A stretch of DNA of 57,660 nucleotides. It comes from Gracilimonas sp031581265. GTDB taxonomy: Bacteria > Bacteroidota > Rhodothermia > Balneolales > Balneolaceae. The stretch is taken from positions 1-57,660 of the forward strand of contig NZ_JAVLBQ010000018.1 of NCBI RefSeq assembly GCF_031581265.1. The letters are read 5' to 3'. Below the pieces are notes generated by a model. That model was not told the origin of the DNA. It saw only the letters and a list, made by a program, of their open reading frames with translations, and ran no database searches. The translations under genes and the position numbers were made by a program. Each line of letters opens with the position of its first letter. The stretch's first letter is position 1. This document shows, one piece after another, positions 34,930 through 43,272 of the stretch.

Positions 34930-36114
34930 ATGAAGATAGTTGACGTAGCAGAATTTTATACAGATCAGGGAGGTGGCGTAAAGACGTACATCAACCAGAA
35001 ACTTCAGTATGGCTCTGAAATGGGGCACGATATTGTGATTGTAGCTCCGGGAGAGGATTGGGGTGAAGAAGAGCGTCACGGCGGTAGAGTCATCTGGGTA
35101 AAGGGTCCTCGCTTGCCCGTTGACTGGCGATATTATGTGCTTTGGAGAGAGAAAGCGGTACATGAAATCTTAGATCGCGAACAACCTGATATAGTAGAAG
35201 GGTCTTCTCCCTACACCAGTGGTTGGTTTGCCGGTCGCTGGAAAGGGGATGCCGTTAAGACATTCATTTTTCATCAGGATCCTGTAGCGGCTTTGATTCA
35301 AACATTTTTAGGCAGTTCAGTTGGTTTCGATCGTGTAGATAAAATATTTGGCTTCTTCTGGAAATTTCTGCGGAAGCTGAGCCGGAAATTTGACGCGACT
35401 GTAGTAAGTGGAGAATGGCTGGCAGAGCGAATAGATGGGTTTGGAGTAAAAAATCCTATCGCTGTTCCTTTTGGAATCGATAAAGATTTTTTCTCCCCCA
35501 ACCGGCGGGATGAAAAATTAAGAGAAAAACTATTGGCTGATTTTGGCTTGGATAAAGATGCAAAGCTAATGATAGCAATAAGCCGTCATCATCCTGAAAA
35601 AAGATTGGGAACGGTTATTGATGGATTTATTGAAGCAGCAAAAGATGAAGATATGGCACTAATGATTTTTGGGGACGGTCCGATCAGTGCATATGTGAAG
35701 TATAAAGCCGGTAAATCTAAGTTGGTCAAATTGATGGGTTTTACTGAGAACAGAGATCAACTGGCCAATATTTTGGCCTCATCCGATTACTTTCTGCACG
35801 GTTCTGCAGCAGAGACTTATGGTATTGTAGTGGCTGAAGCGGTATGTAGTGGGTTACCCGTAATCGTACCCGAAAGAGGAGGAGCCGCTGATATTGCAAC
35901 CGATAAAATTGGAGTGACATATAAGCCCGGTGATAAAACTGCCTGTGCCCAAGCAATAAAAGAAATGCTCAAGAAAGATCGCGGTGAAATGGTTGAAGCG
36001 ACCAAAGTTGCTGCAGAGCACGAAATTTTTAATATGGAAGATCACTTCAGGAAATTATTTGAAACGTACCAGAAGCTATTAAGTGGCAAAAAAGTAGAGA
36101 AACAGGGTGAATAA
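34930..36114 (+). CDS. GT-B glycosyltransferase, family 4
   Basis: A 394-residue glycosyltransferase. It starts with KIVDVAEFYTDQGGGVKTYI, with a Gly-rich loop for the acceptor/donor site. It continues with GSSPYTSGWFAGRW, ISRHHPEKRLGTVIDGF and the E-x7-E motif in HGSAAETYGIVVAEAVCSGLP. There is no signal peptide or membrane helix. It follows its neighbour by 15 bases, so the pair probably adds two sugars in succession to the same acceptor, which is my inference. The SPT-like gene lies 190 bases on and may have its own promoter. Confidence 0.9.
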   Translation: MKIVDVAEFYTDQGGGVKTYINQKLQYGSEMGHDIVIVAPGEDWGEEERHGGRVIWVKGPRLPVDWRYYVLWREKAVHEILDREQPDIVEGSSPYTSGWFAGRWKGDAVKTFIFHQDPVAALIQTFLGSSVGFDRVDKIFGFFWKFLRKLSRKFDATVVSGEWLAERIDGFGVKNPIAVPFGIDKDFFSPNRRDEKLREKLLADFGLDKDAKLMIAISRHHPEKRLGTVIDGFIEAAKDEDMALMIFGDGPISAYVKYKAGKSKLVKLMGFTENRDQLANILASSDYFLHGSAAETYGIVVAEAVCSGLPVIVPERGGAADIATDKIGVTYKPGDKTACAQAIKEMLKKDRGEMVEATKVAAEHEIFNMEDHFRKLFETYQKLLSGKKVEKQGE

Positions 36115-36303
36115 GAACGGATGTTTACTGTCAAAAAAATTGAGATCAAATTCAGTAGCTGAGTGATAAATTTCTTATCTTTTCCACGATATTAAATAAC
36201 CTATATCAGCAGTCGGTATTGATACTATCTTTATGATAATTTGATTGATACATAATACTGGCTATATTTTGATGTTATATAGAATTTGTTGAGGAATCTC
36301 CGA

Positions 36304-37542
36304 ATGGCCGATAGTAAAAGCAGTGCCACAAAATCAGACATTTTTTCAAAAGCTTTTAATTTTACAAAAGCTGATGAAGTTAAGGAAATGGGACTGTATC
36401 CATATTTTAAGCCCCTTGAGGCAACTGACGGTACTATAGTTGAAATTGAAGGAAATAAAGTGATCATGGCAGGTTCCAATAACTACCTGGGGCTTACAAA
36501 TGATCAACGGACTATAAAAGCAGCTCAGGAAGCCCTCACTAAATATGGAACCGGCTGCACAGGTTCTCGGTATTTAAATGGAACTCTTGATAGCCATCTC
36601 GAGCTGGAGGAGAAACTTGCAAACTTCATGGGGAAAGAGGGTTGTGTGCTATTCAGTACCGGCTATCAAACGAATGAAGGTTCCATACAAACCATAGCAG
36701 GTCGCAATGATATCATTTTTTCTGATAAAGATAACCATGCCTGCATAGTGGTGGGTACTTTGGTTTCAAATGCTAAAACTGTTCGTTATCAGCATAATGA
36801 TATGGATCAGCTCAGAAAGTTGTTAGAAAGGTCTGATCCTGATGCAGGAAAAATCATAGTAACTGACGGTGTTTTTTCAATGTCGGGTACTCTTGCTAAT
36901 GTTCCAGAATTGGTGAAATTGGCTAAAGAATTTAATGCACGGCTTTATCTTGATGATGCCCACGCAATAGGTGTTGTGGGAGATGGGGGGCGTGGTTCTG
37001 CTTCGGTATTTGGACTGACAGATGAAGTTGATCTGATCAGTGGAACATTTTCGAAGTCTTTTGCATCTCTTGGAGGTTTTATTGTTGGTGATAAGCCGGT
37101 GATAGAATTTATAAGACATCATTCTCCTGCCCACATCTTTAGTGCTTCTATGCCACCGGCTAACGTAGCAACCGTATTAAAAGCCCTTGAAATCTTGGAA
37201 GAAGAACCCTGGAGATTAGAGCGACTCGAAGAAATTTCCAACTACATGCGTACTGAACTCAAAAACTTGGGTTTTAACGTATGGAACAGCCAAAGTCCTA
37301 TTATCCCGGTTGTTATCGGGGAAATGATGAAGTGTTTTGAGTTTTGGAAAGATCTGTTTGAAGCCGGTGTTTATACCAATGCCGTTGTGCCGCCTGCGGT
37401 ACCCAAAGGGCAATCATTACTGAGAACAAGTTATATGGCCAGTCATACAGATGAGCACCTTGACCAGATATTAGAAGCTTTCCGCAAAATTGGTCTTAAG
37501 CATGGAATTATTGACAGAAACGGTCATTCTGCAATCGAGTAA
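36304..37542 (+). CDS. Serine palmitoyltransferase-like alpha-oxoamine synthase (PLP enzyme)
   Basis: Condenses an acyl thioester with an amino acid, the first step of sphingoid-base (serine) or sulfonolipid/capnine-type (cysteate) synthesis. The 412 residues show the family fold: GTGCTGSRYLNGTLDSHLELE, the PLP-stacking His in DNHACIV, the DDAHAIG aspartate, and PLP-binding Lys251 in GTFSKSFASLGGF. TFSKSFAS is typical of serine palmitoyltransferase rather than KBL or BioF (TLGKA). The start at 36304 has GAGG 9 bases upstream. The GNAT-like gene follows after 22 bases. Serine versus cysteate cannot be settled by eye. Confidence 0.88.
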   Translation: MADSKSSATKSDIFSKAFNFTKADEVKEMGLYPYFKPLEATDGTIVEIEGNKVIMAGSNNYLGLTNDQRTIKAAQEALTKYGTGCTGSRYLNGTLDSHLELEEKLANFMGKEGCVLFSTGYQTNEGSIQTIAGRNDIIFSDKDNHACIVVGTLVSNAKTVRYQHNDMDQLRKLLERSDPDAGKIIVTDGVFSMSGTLANVPELVKLAKEFNARLYLDDAHAIGVVGDGGRGSASVFGLTDEVDLISGTFSKSFASLGGFIVGDKPVIEFIRHHSPAHIFSASMPPANVATVLKALEILEEEPWRLERLEEISNYMRTELKNLGFNVWNSQSPIIPVVIGEMMKCFEFWKDLFEAGVYTNAVVPPAVPKGQSLLRTSYMASHTDEHLDQILEAFRKIGLKHGIIDRNGHSAIE

Positions 37543-37564
37543 AATGCTAATCTAATCCGATTGT

Positions 37565-38689
37565 ATGAAAAGTTCAGGGGTAACAGTCGTTTCTACTAAA
37601 GAGGAAAAGAAGCGATTTACTGATTTTATCTATTCCTTTTACAAGGGACACCAACACTGGGTTCCCCCATTGCGAATGGAACAGAAAAAACTCATCGATA
37701 CCGATAAAAATCCTTTTTATAATAATGCTGAAATTGAACTTTTCCTTGCTATCAAAGATGGAAAGGAAGTGGGACGAATTGCGGCCATCATAGATCATCG
37801 CTACAACGATTATCATGGTACAAAAACCGGGCATTTTGGTTTTTTTGAGTGCATTGACGACCAACATACGGCAAACCTGCTTTTTAGAGTAGCTTCAGAT
37901 TGGCTTAGAGATAAAGGAATGAAGGATGTACTTGGTCCCTCTAATCCCGGTATGATGGACACTATCGGAGTTTTGATTGACGGATTTGATAAAGACCCCT
38001 ACATCCTGATGCCCTACAATTTTCCATACTATGACACGCTGATCAAAGATGCCGGCTTTGAAAAAGCTATGGATTTGTACGCATTCCTTATCGATACAGA
38101 AACGGTTGATGTGGATAGAATGAGACGAGCCGAAAAAGTAGTAAAACACCGCATGCCCAATCTTGAAATCAGGCCGGTAAACCTGAAGAAGATGGATCAA
38201 GAGATTAAGATGGTGCAGCGAATTTTTAATGCTACATGGAAAGATAACTGGGGATTCATACCTCTGAGTGAAGAAGAATTTGCTACCCTTGGGAAAGACC
38301 TGAAGCTTATCATTGATACCGATTTCGCCCACGTAGCCGAAATTAACGGTGAGCCGGTAGCGTTTTCAATTGGTCTTCCAAATATTAACCGGATTTTGAA
38401 AAACATGAATGGCAGGTTGTTTCCATTCGGGATATTCAAGTTGCTTTGGGGAAAGAGAGACCTGCACCATCTCAGAACAGCACTTATGGGTGTTTTACCC
38501 GAATATCATGGCAAAGGCATTGACGCCCTGTTACACCTGCGGTCAATCAATAAGGGGCTTGAAAGTGGCCACAAAACCGTCTCCGAAATGAGCTGGATTC
38601 TTGAGACCAATAAAGAAATGATTAGCGTAGCTAAGCGCATGGGTGGTACCCACGATAAAACCTACCGGATGTATTCCAAAGAACTTTGA
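37565..38689 (+). CDS. GNAT-superfamily N-acyltransferase-like protein; candidate bacterial ceramide synthase
   Basis: A 374-residue soluble protein. Its N-terminal half carries HQHWVPPLRMEQKKLIDTDKNPFY and IELFLAIKDGKEVGRIAAI. Its second half has ALMGVLPEYHGKGIDALL, the GNAT acyl-CoA loop (hGxGh-type with a Q/R-x-x-G-x-G/A variant), and a final AKRMGGTHDKTYRMY. Proteins of this make-up are commonly annotated as N-acetyltransferase. The bacterial ceramide synthase of Caulobacter has been described as a GNAT-superfamily enzyme. Tight linkage (22 bases) to the SPT-like gene makes N-acylation of its product the best guess. The assignment is by context and resemblance, not proof. Confidence 0.72.
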   Translation: MKSSGVTVVSTKEEKKRFTDFIYSFYKGHQHWVPPLRMEQKKLIDTDKNPFYNNAEIELFLAIKDGKEVGRIAAIIDHRYNDYHGTKTGHFGFFECIDDQHTANLLFRVASDWLRDKGMKDVLGPSNPGMMDTIGVLIDGFDKDPYILMPYNFPYYDTLIKDAGFEKAMDLYAFLIDTETVDVDRMRRAEKVVKHRMPNLEIRPVNLKKMDQEIKMVQRIFNATWKDNWGFIPLSEEEFATLGKDLKLIIDTDFAHVAEINGEPVAFSIGLPNINRILKNMNGRLFPFGIFKLLWGKRDLHHLRTALMGVLPEYHGKGIDALLHLRSINKGLESGHKTVSEMSWILETNKEMISVAKRMGGTHDKTYRMYSKEL

Positions 38690-38890
38690 TCTTGAAAAGG
38701 GAATAGGCCTTAATTCATTTCTAACTGTTGATGTACAAAACATCTATTCAGTTTTTGTCAACCTTTCACGACATCTACATACTTTTTCCTTATCTTTTTA
38801 ACGCTATTTAAGAATTACTATCTATAATTGATGTTCAGCATTAATTTGAGATTAAGTCAAACTTATCAACCAAAAAAAGATTGTAAAATA

Positions 38891-40282
38891 ATGAGTGACT
38901 ATCGTATCGAGAAAGATTCCATGGGTGAAGTTAAAGTTCCAAAAGATGCTTTATACGGAGCACAAACCCAACGGGCGCACGATAACTTTTCGATAAGCGG
39001 AATTAAATTCAGCCGGGAATTCATCGAAGCTTTAGGATATGTAAAAAAAACCGCAGCTACCGTTAATGCTGATTTAGGTTTACTTGATAAGGAGGTAGCT
39101 ACCGCTATTCAGGCTGCTGCACAAGAAGTTATTGATGGCGTTCATGACAAAGAATTTGTGATCGATATTTTCCAGACAGGTTCAGGAACTTCGACCAATA
39201 TGAATTCCAATGAGGTTATTGCTCATCGTGCCAACGAATTAAAGAAGAACCTTGATGTCAATATTCACCCCAACGATCACATCAATTATGGGCAAAGCTC
39301 TAACGATGTCATTCCTACAACAATCAGAGTAGCAGCTGTAAAAGCAGCAACCAAGAATTTGATCCCGGCGCTCAAACATTTACAGGAAACTTTTCTCAGT
39401 AAAGGAAAAGAGTATGCGGATGTAGTAAAAACAGGGCGCACTCACCTTATGGATGCAATGCCAGTGACTATTGAACAAGAATTTAGTGGATATGCCCGAC
39501 AGGTTGAATTGGGTATCAGACGTGTAGAATCTGCCCTCGAGCGGGTAAGTGAATTACCTCAGGGAGGAACAGCTGTTGGGACCGGATTGAATACACACAA
39601 AGATTTTGGTAAAAGATTTGCTGAAAAGATTTCAGAACTAACCGGCGAGAAATTTATTGAAGCCGAAAATCACTTTGAAGCTCAGGCTACTGTGGATGCT
39701 CCCGTTGAACTTAGCGGTCAGCTAAAAACTATAGCAGTTGGCTTGATGAAAATTGGCAATGACTTGCGTTGGATGAATTCAGGTCCCAACAGTGGTATTG
39801 GAGAAGTTGAGTTAGCCGCCCTTCAACCCGGTTCTTCCATCATGCCGGGCAAAGTAAATCCTGTGATAGAAGAATCATTAACCATGGTGTGTGCACAGGT
39901 GATAGGAAATGATGCAGCGATAACAGTTGGGGGACAGGCCGGGAACTTCGAGTTGAATGTAATGTTACCGGTAGTAGCACACAACCTACTTGAGTCGATA
40001 GATATATTGGCCAATGCAGCACGGAATTTAGCCGACCGTTCAGTATCTAAGTTGAAAGTGAAAAAAGAGGCCATTGCCGAAATGGTAGGAAGGAATCCAA
40101 TTTTGGTTACAGCGTTGAATCCTATCATTGGTTATGATCTTGCTGCCAAAATTGCGAAGAAGTCTTATGCCGAAAATCGCCCTTTGAAAGAAGTGGCTAA
40201 AGAAATGACCGATCTTTCTGATGAGGAACTTGATAAAGCTCTTGATCCGATTAAGATGACGAAGGGTGGCTTTACGGAATGA
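38891..40282 (+). CDS. fumC: Class II fumarate hydratase
   Basis: Interconverts fumarate and malate in the citric acid cycle, metal-free. The start at 38891 gives 463 residues, normal for FumC. Signatures are RIEKDSMGEVKVPKDALYGAQTQRA, TGSGTSTNMNSNEVIAHRA, KTGRTHLMDAMPVT and the family motif GSSIMPGKVNP. The longer frame (from 38828) adds an unrelated 21-residue leader. The C-terminal VGRNPILVTALNPIIGYD and LTPEEL-like region are intact. Confidence 0.97.
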   Translation: MSDYRIEKDSMGEVKVPKDALYGAQTQRAHDNFSISGIKFSREFIEALGYVKKTAATVNADLGLLDKEVATAIQAAAQEVIDGVHDKEFVIDIFQTGSGTSTNMNSNEVIAHRANELKKNLDVNIHPNDHINYGQSSNDVIPTTIRVAAVKAATKNLIPALKHLQETFLSKGKEYADVVKTGRTHLMDAMPVTIEQEFSGYARQVELGIRRVESALERVSELPQGGTAVGTGLNTHKDFGKRFAEKISELTGEKFIEAENHFEAQATVDAPVELSGQLKTIAVGLMKIGNDLRWMNSGPNSGIGEVELAALQPGSSIMPGKVNPVIEESLTMVCAQVIGNDAAITVGGQAGNFELNVMLPVVAHNLLESIDILANAARNLADRSVSKLKVKKEAIAEMVGRNPILVTALNPIIGYDLAAKIAKKSYAENRPLKEVAKEMTDLSDEELDKALDPIKMTKGGFTE

Positions 40283-40355
40283 TATGGTCGATAAGAACCC
40301 CTCCCGGAAGCTTAAAATCGGATAGATTGCTTTAACTGTGGAAGGGTTAGCTTTA

Positions 40356-40514
40356 GTTGTCATCCTGAGCGCATAGTAAATCAAATAGAAGTTAATTGAT
40401 TGACGCGAAGGATCTCAAACTTTGGATTACTATAGTTGCTGATTTATGCGTTGATACTCTTCGCGGAAAGTTATGTTATCCTAAAATTACACTTTAGGCG
40501 CTCAGAGTGACAAC
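40356..40514. repeat. Inverted-repeat element, family C (TGTCATCCTGAGCG type)
   Basis: The ends GTTGTCATCCTGAGCGC (40356-40372) and GCGCTCAGAGTGACAAC (40498-40514) pair with two mismatches. Internal GACGCGAAGGATCT and GATACTCTTCGCG are a second inverted pair. The TGTCATCCTGAGCG...CGAAGGATCT motif is a familiar intergenic repeat in this and other phyla (from memory). No protein is encoded. Confidence 0.7.
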
Positions 40515-40611
40515 AAATTCTATCGCTATTTTAATCGACTTTATTCAAGCTCAAAATTAACCCAAATTTAACGGAAACTGAACGAGAAGCACAGCGGATA
40601 AGGTTTCATAA

Positions 40612-40658
40612 AAAAGCGCTTTTCCGTATTATGTCGCCCCGCTCGGAAGGTCGCTTTT
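40612..40658 (+). promoter_or_regulatory. Stem-loop in the leader of the E1 gene
   Basis: AAAAGCG...TTCCG (40612-40626) pairs with CGGAA...CGCTTTT (40644-40658) with one internal mismatch region, in the untranslated leader 31 bases before the start. It could be the leftover of a repeat, an attenuator or an mRNA stabiliser. No T run follows. Confidence 0.35.
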
Positions 40659-40689
40659 CCTAAAAAATTTTCAGAATAATTATTTAATA

Positions 40690-43110
40690 ATGGCTCAAGT
40701 AAAAGACAAGACGACAAAGAAAAAATTTACCGCAGCTCAAAAGAAAGAAATCTTAGCGGATTTCAAATTGGGTTGGGTCAGTCGGCATATGTCGTTAATT
40801 GGCAGGAAAGAGGTGCTGACAGGAAAAGCAAAGTTTGGAATTTTTGGGGACGGGAAAGAAATTCCTCAAATAGCCATGGCCAAGCAGTTTAAAGAAGGAG
40901 ATTTCCGCTCGGGCTATTATCGTGATCAAACCTTTATGCTCGCTATTGATCATGTAACTCCTCAGCAATTATTTGCACAGCTATACGCCCATGCTGATGT
41001 AGAGGCAGACCCAAGTTCTGCCGGCCGACAAATGAATTCCCACTTTGCAACCCGACTCATTGATGAGGACGGCCATTGGATTGATCAAACCAAATCAAAA
41101 AATACGGCATCTGATATTTCTCCTACTGCAGGACAAATGGCCCGACTATTAGGACTCGCCCAAGCCTCAAAAGTGTATAGAAATGAGAAAGCACTAAAAG
41201 GTAAAGAGTGGAAGAAGTTTTCGAATAAAGGAAATGAGATAGCTTTCGGCACCATCGGTGATGCAAGTACTTCTGAAGGTGTTTTCTGGGAGACTATCAA
41301 TGCCGGTGGAGTGCTTCAAATCCCAATGGTTGTTTCTGTTTGGGATGATGGATACGGTATTTCGGTGTCTAAGAAGTATCAAACCACCAAAGAAAGTATC
41401 TCTGAGATATTAAGTGGATTTCAGCGAACTGAAGACAAAGATGGATATGAAATTCTAACCGTCAAAGCCTGGGATTATGAAGCGATTTTAGACACCTATG
41501 AAAAAGCTGCTAAAATTGCCCGCGATGAACATGTGCCGGTCTTGGTTCATGTGAAAGAGGTAACCCAGCCGCAGGGACACTCAACCTCCGGTTCCCATGA
41601 GCGCTATAAATCGGAAGAACGGTTAGAGTGGGAAGAAGAATATTGCTGCCTCGAAAAACTGAGACAGTGGATACTTGACAATAAAATTGCCAAAGAAGAA
41701 AAGCTGGATGAGCTTGAGGAAGAAGCCAAAGCAGAAGTAACAGAAGCCAAAAAAGCCGCTTGGAAGGCTTTTATGGAGCCTATCAAACAGGAGAAATCTG
41801 ATGTACTTGACCTGCTGAATAAGTTAAGTGAAGAAACCGGCAATGAGAAGGTCGGTGAATATGCCAAAAAGCTGAAAAACTATCCCACGGCTATTCGAAA
41901 AGATATATTAGCTGCAGCAAGAAAAGCTTTGGTTGCCACTGCCGGAAAGCAAAGTTCAGCCCGTGGTGAATTGCTCAGATGGGTAGAAAAATCTCGTGAG
42001 GAGAACAAAGAGCGTTACAACTCACACCTGTACAGCGAAACCTCTAAATCTCCGCTGAATGTAGAAGAAATTAAACCGGAATATTCTTACGAACCTAAGC
42101 GTGTGGATGGTCGCCTCGTAATTCGGGACAATTTCGATAAGCTTTTCGAAAAATATCCCAACACTCTCGTTTTTGGTGAAGATGCCGGAAAATTAGGGGA
42201 CGTAAATAAAGGTCTCGAAGGCATGCAGGATAAATATGGGGAAATCCGCGTGAGTGATACCGGCATCCGGGAAGCTACTATTTTAGGACAGGGAATTGGG
42301 ATGGCCATCCGTGGTTTACGTCCCATTGCTGAGATTCAATATCTCGATTACTTGCTGTATTGCTTCCAGGGAATTTCCGATGACTTGGCAACGCTGAGAT
42401 ATAGAACCAAAGGCGGACAAGCGGCTCCGTTAATAGTTCGAACCCGTGGTCATCGACTGGAAGGCATTTGGCATTCCGGTTCACCAATGGGAATGATTGT
42501 AAACGGAGTTCGGGGAGTTCATGTATGCGTTCCCAGAAATTTGACCGAAGCTGCCGGATTCTATAATACCTTGTTACAAGGGGATGATCCTGCCATCATT
42601 ATCGAACCTTTAAATGGATATCGACTAAAAGAAGATAAACCTTCCAATTTAGGAGAGTTTACGGTTCCATTGGGTAAGCCTGAGGTTGTGAAAGAGGGAT
42701 CGGATATTACCGTCGTTTCTTATGGATCTACCTTCAACATTGTGGAAAGCTTAATTCCACAGCTTGAAGATGCAGGTATTTCAATTGAATTGATTGATGT
42801 TCGCACCTTGCTTCCATTTGATCTTGATCACTTGATCGGGAAATCACTCAGCAAGACTAACCGTTTGTTGGTTGTAGATGAGGATGTCCCGGGCGGAGCT
42901 TCGGCTTACATCTTACACAATATATTGGAAGAACAGGGAGGTTATTTCGACCTTGACTCCGAGCCTAAATGCCTGACTGCTCAAGCACATCGCCCGGCTT
43001 ATGCCTCTGATGGAGATTACTTTAGCAAACCTAACGCTGAGGATATTTTTGAGACCATTTACGAAATCATGCGCGAGGCGGATACAGAGCGTTTTCCAGC
43101 GATTTATTGA
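40690..43110 (+). CDS. Fused 2-oxoacid dehydrogenase E1 (alpha + beta)
   Basis: An 806-residue thiamine-diphosphate enzyme with both E1 subunits in one chain. It decarboxylates a 2-oxoacid (branched-chain oxoacid or pyruvate) and transfers the acyl group to a lipoyl E2. The alpha part (about 1-390) has RSGYYRDQTFML, SAGRQMNSHFA and the TPP region GDASTSEGVFWETINA...WDDGYGIS. The beta part (about 470-800) has VFGEDAGKLGDVNKGLEG, GIAMAIRGLRPIAEIQY, IRTRGHR and a final transketolase-C domain (VSYGSTFNIVESLIPQL). The fused arrangement is common in Bacteroidota relatives. No E2 or E3 gene is nearby. The substrate is not decided by the sequence. Confidence 0.93.
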   Translation: MAQVKDKTTKKKFTAAQKKEILADFKLGWVSRHMSLIGRKEVLTGKAKFGIFGDGKEIPQIAMAKQFKEGDFRSGYYRDQTFMLAIDHVTPQQLFAQLYAHADVEADPSSAGRQMNSHFATRLIDEDGHWIDQTKSKNTASDISPTAGQMARLLGLAQASKVYRNEKALKGKEWKKFSNKGNEIAFGTIGDASTSEGVFWETINAGGVLQIPMVVSVWDDGYGISVSKKYQTTKESISEILSGFQRTEDKDGYEILTVKAWDYEAILDTYEKAAKIARDEHVPVLVHVKEVTQPQGHSTSGSHERYKSEERLEWEEEYCCLEKLRQWILDNKIAKEEKLDELEEEAKAEVTEAKKAAWKAFMEPIKQEKSDVLDLLNKLSEETGNEKVGEYAKKLKNYPTAIRKDILAAARKALVATAGKQSSARGELLRWVEKSREENKERYNSHLYSETSKSPLNVEEIKPEYSYEPKRVDGRLVIRDNFDKLFEKYPNTLVFGEDAGKLGDVNKGLEGMQDKYGEIRVSDTGIREATILGQGIGMAIRGLRPIAEIQYLDYLLYCFQGISDDLATLRYRTKGGQAAPLIVRTRGHRLEGIWHSGSPMGMIVNGVRGVHVCVPRNLTEAAGFYNTLLQGDDPAIIIEPLNGYRLKEDKPSNLGEFTVPLGKPEVVKEGSDITVVSYGSTFNIVESLIPQLEDAGISIELIDVRTLLPFDLDHLIGKSLSKTNRLLVVDEDVPGGASAYILHNILEEQGGYFDLDSEPKCLTAQAHRPAYASDGDYFSKPNAEDIFETIYEIMREADTERFPAIY

Positions 43111-43112
43111 TT

Positions 43113-43272
43113 GGGGGAGCTGAGGGAGCTGTCAGCTTTCAGGCCTCAGTTCTCAGCTTTACCCTGGTTCCGAACGCTCCGCGCCTGAACTAGGATACAG
43201 CTCAATGCAGAAGTAGATCAATTGGGGTTAAAGTAACTGACAGCTGAAGTCTGACCGCTGATAGCTGCCCCC
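43113..43272. repeat. Inverted-repeat element, family D (AGCTGTCAGC type)
   Basis: AGCTGTCAGCTTTCAG at the left (43128-43143) matches the inverted sequence of the right end (reading AGCTATCAGCGGTCAG on the other strand), 13 of 16 positions. Centrally, CCTGGTTC and GAACTAGG form another inverted pair. It lies between the convergent E1 and DUF58 genes and reaches the latter's stop codon. It is non-coding. Confidence 0.6.

Larger units (their letters stand above)
40283..40689. other. Non-coding region between fumC and the E1 gene
   Basis: About 400 bases with no credible gene. It holds a 159-base inverted-repeat element (40356-40514) and a stem-loop just upstream of the E1 start (40612-40658). 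Elsewhere it is AT-rich. Confidence 0.6.

Noticed and set aside
37895..38332. 145-codon antisense frame in the GNAT-like gene
   Set aside because: Shadow of a well-supported gene.
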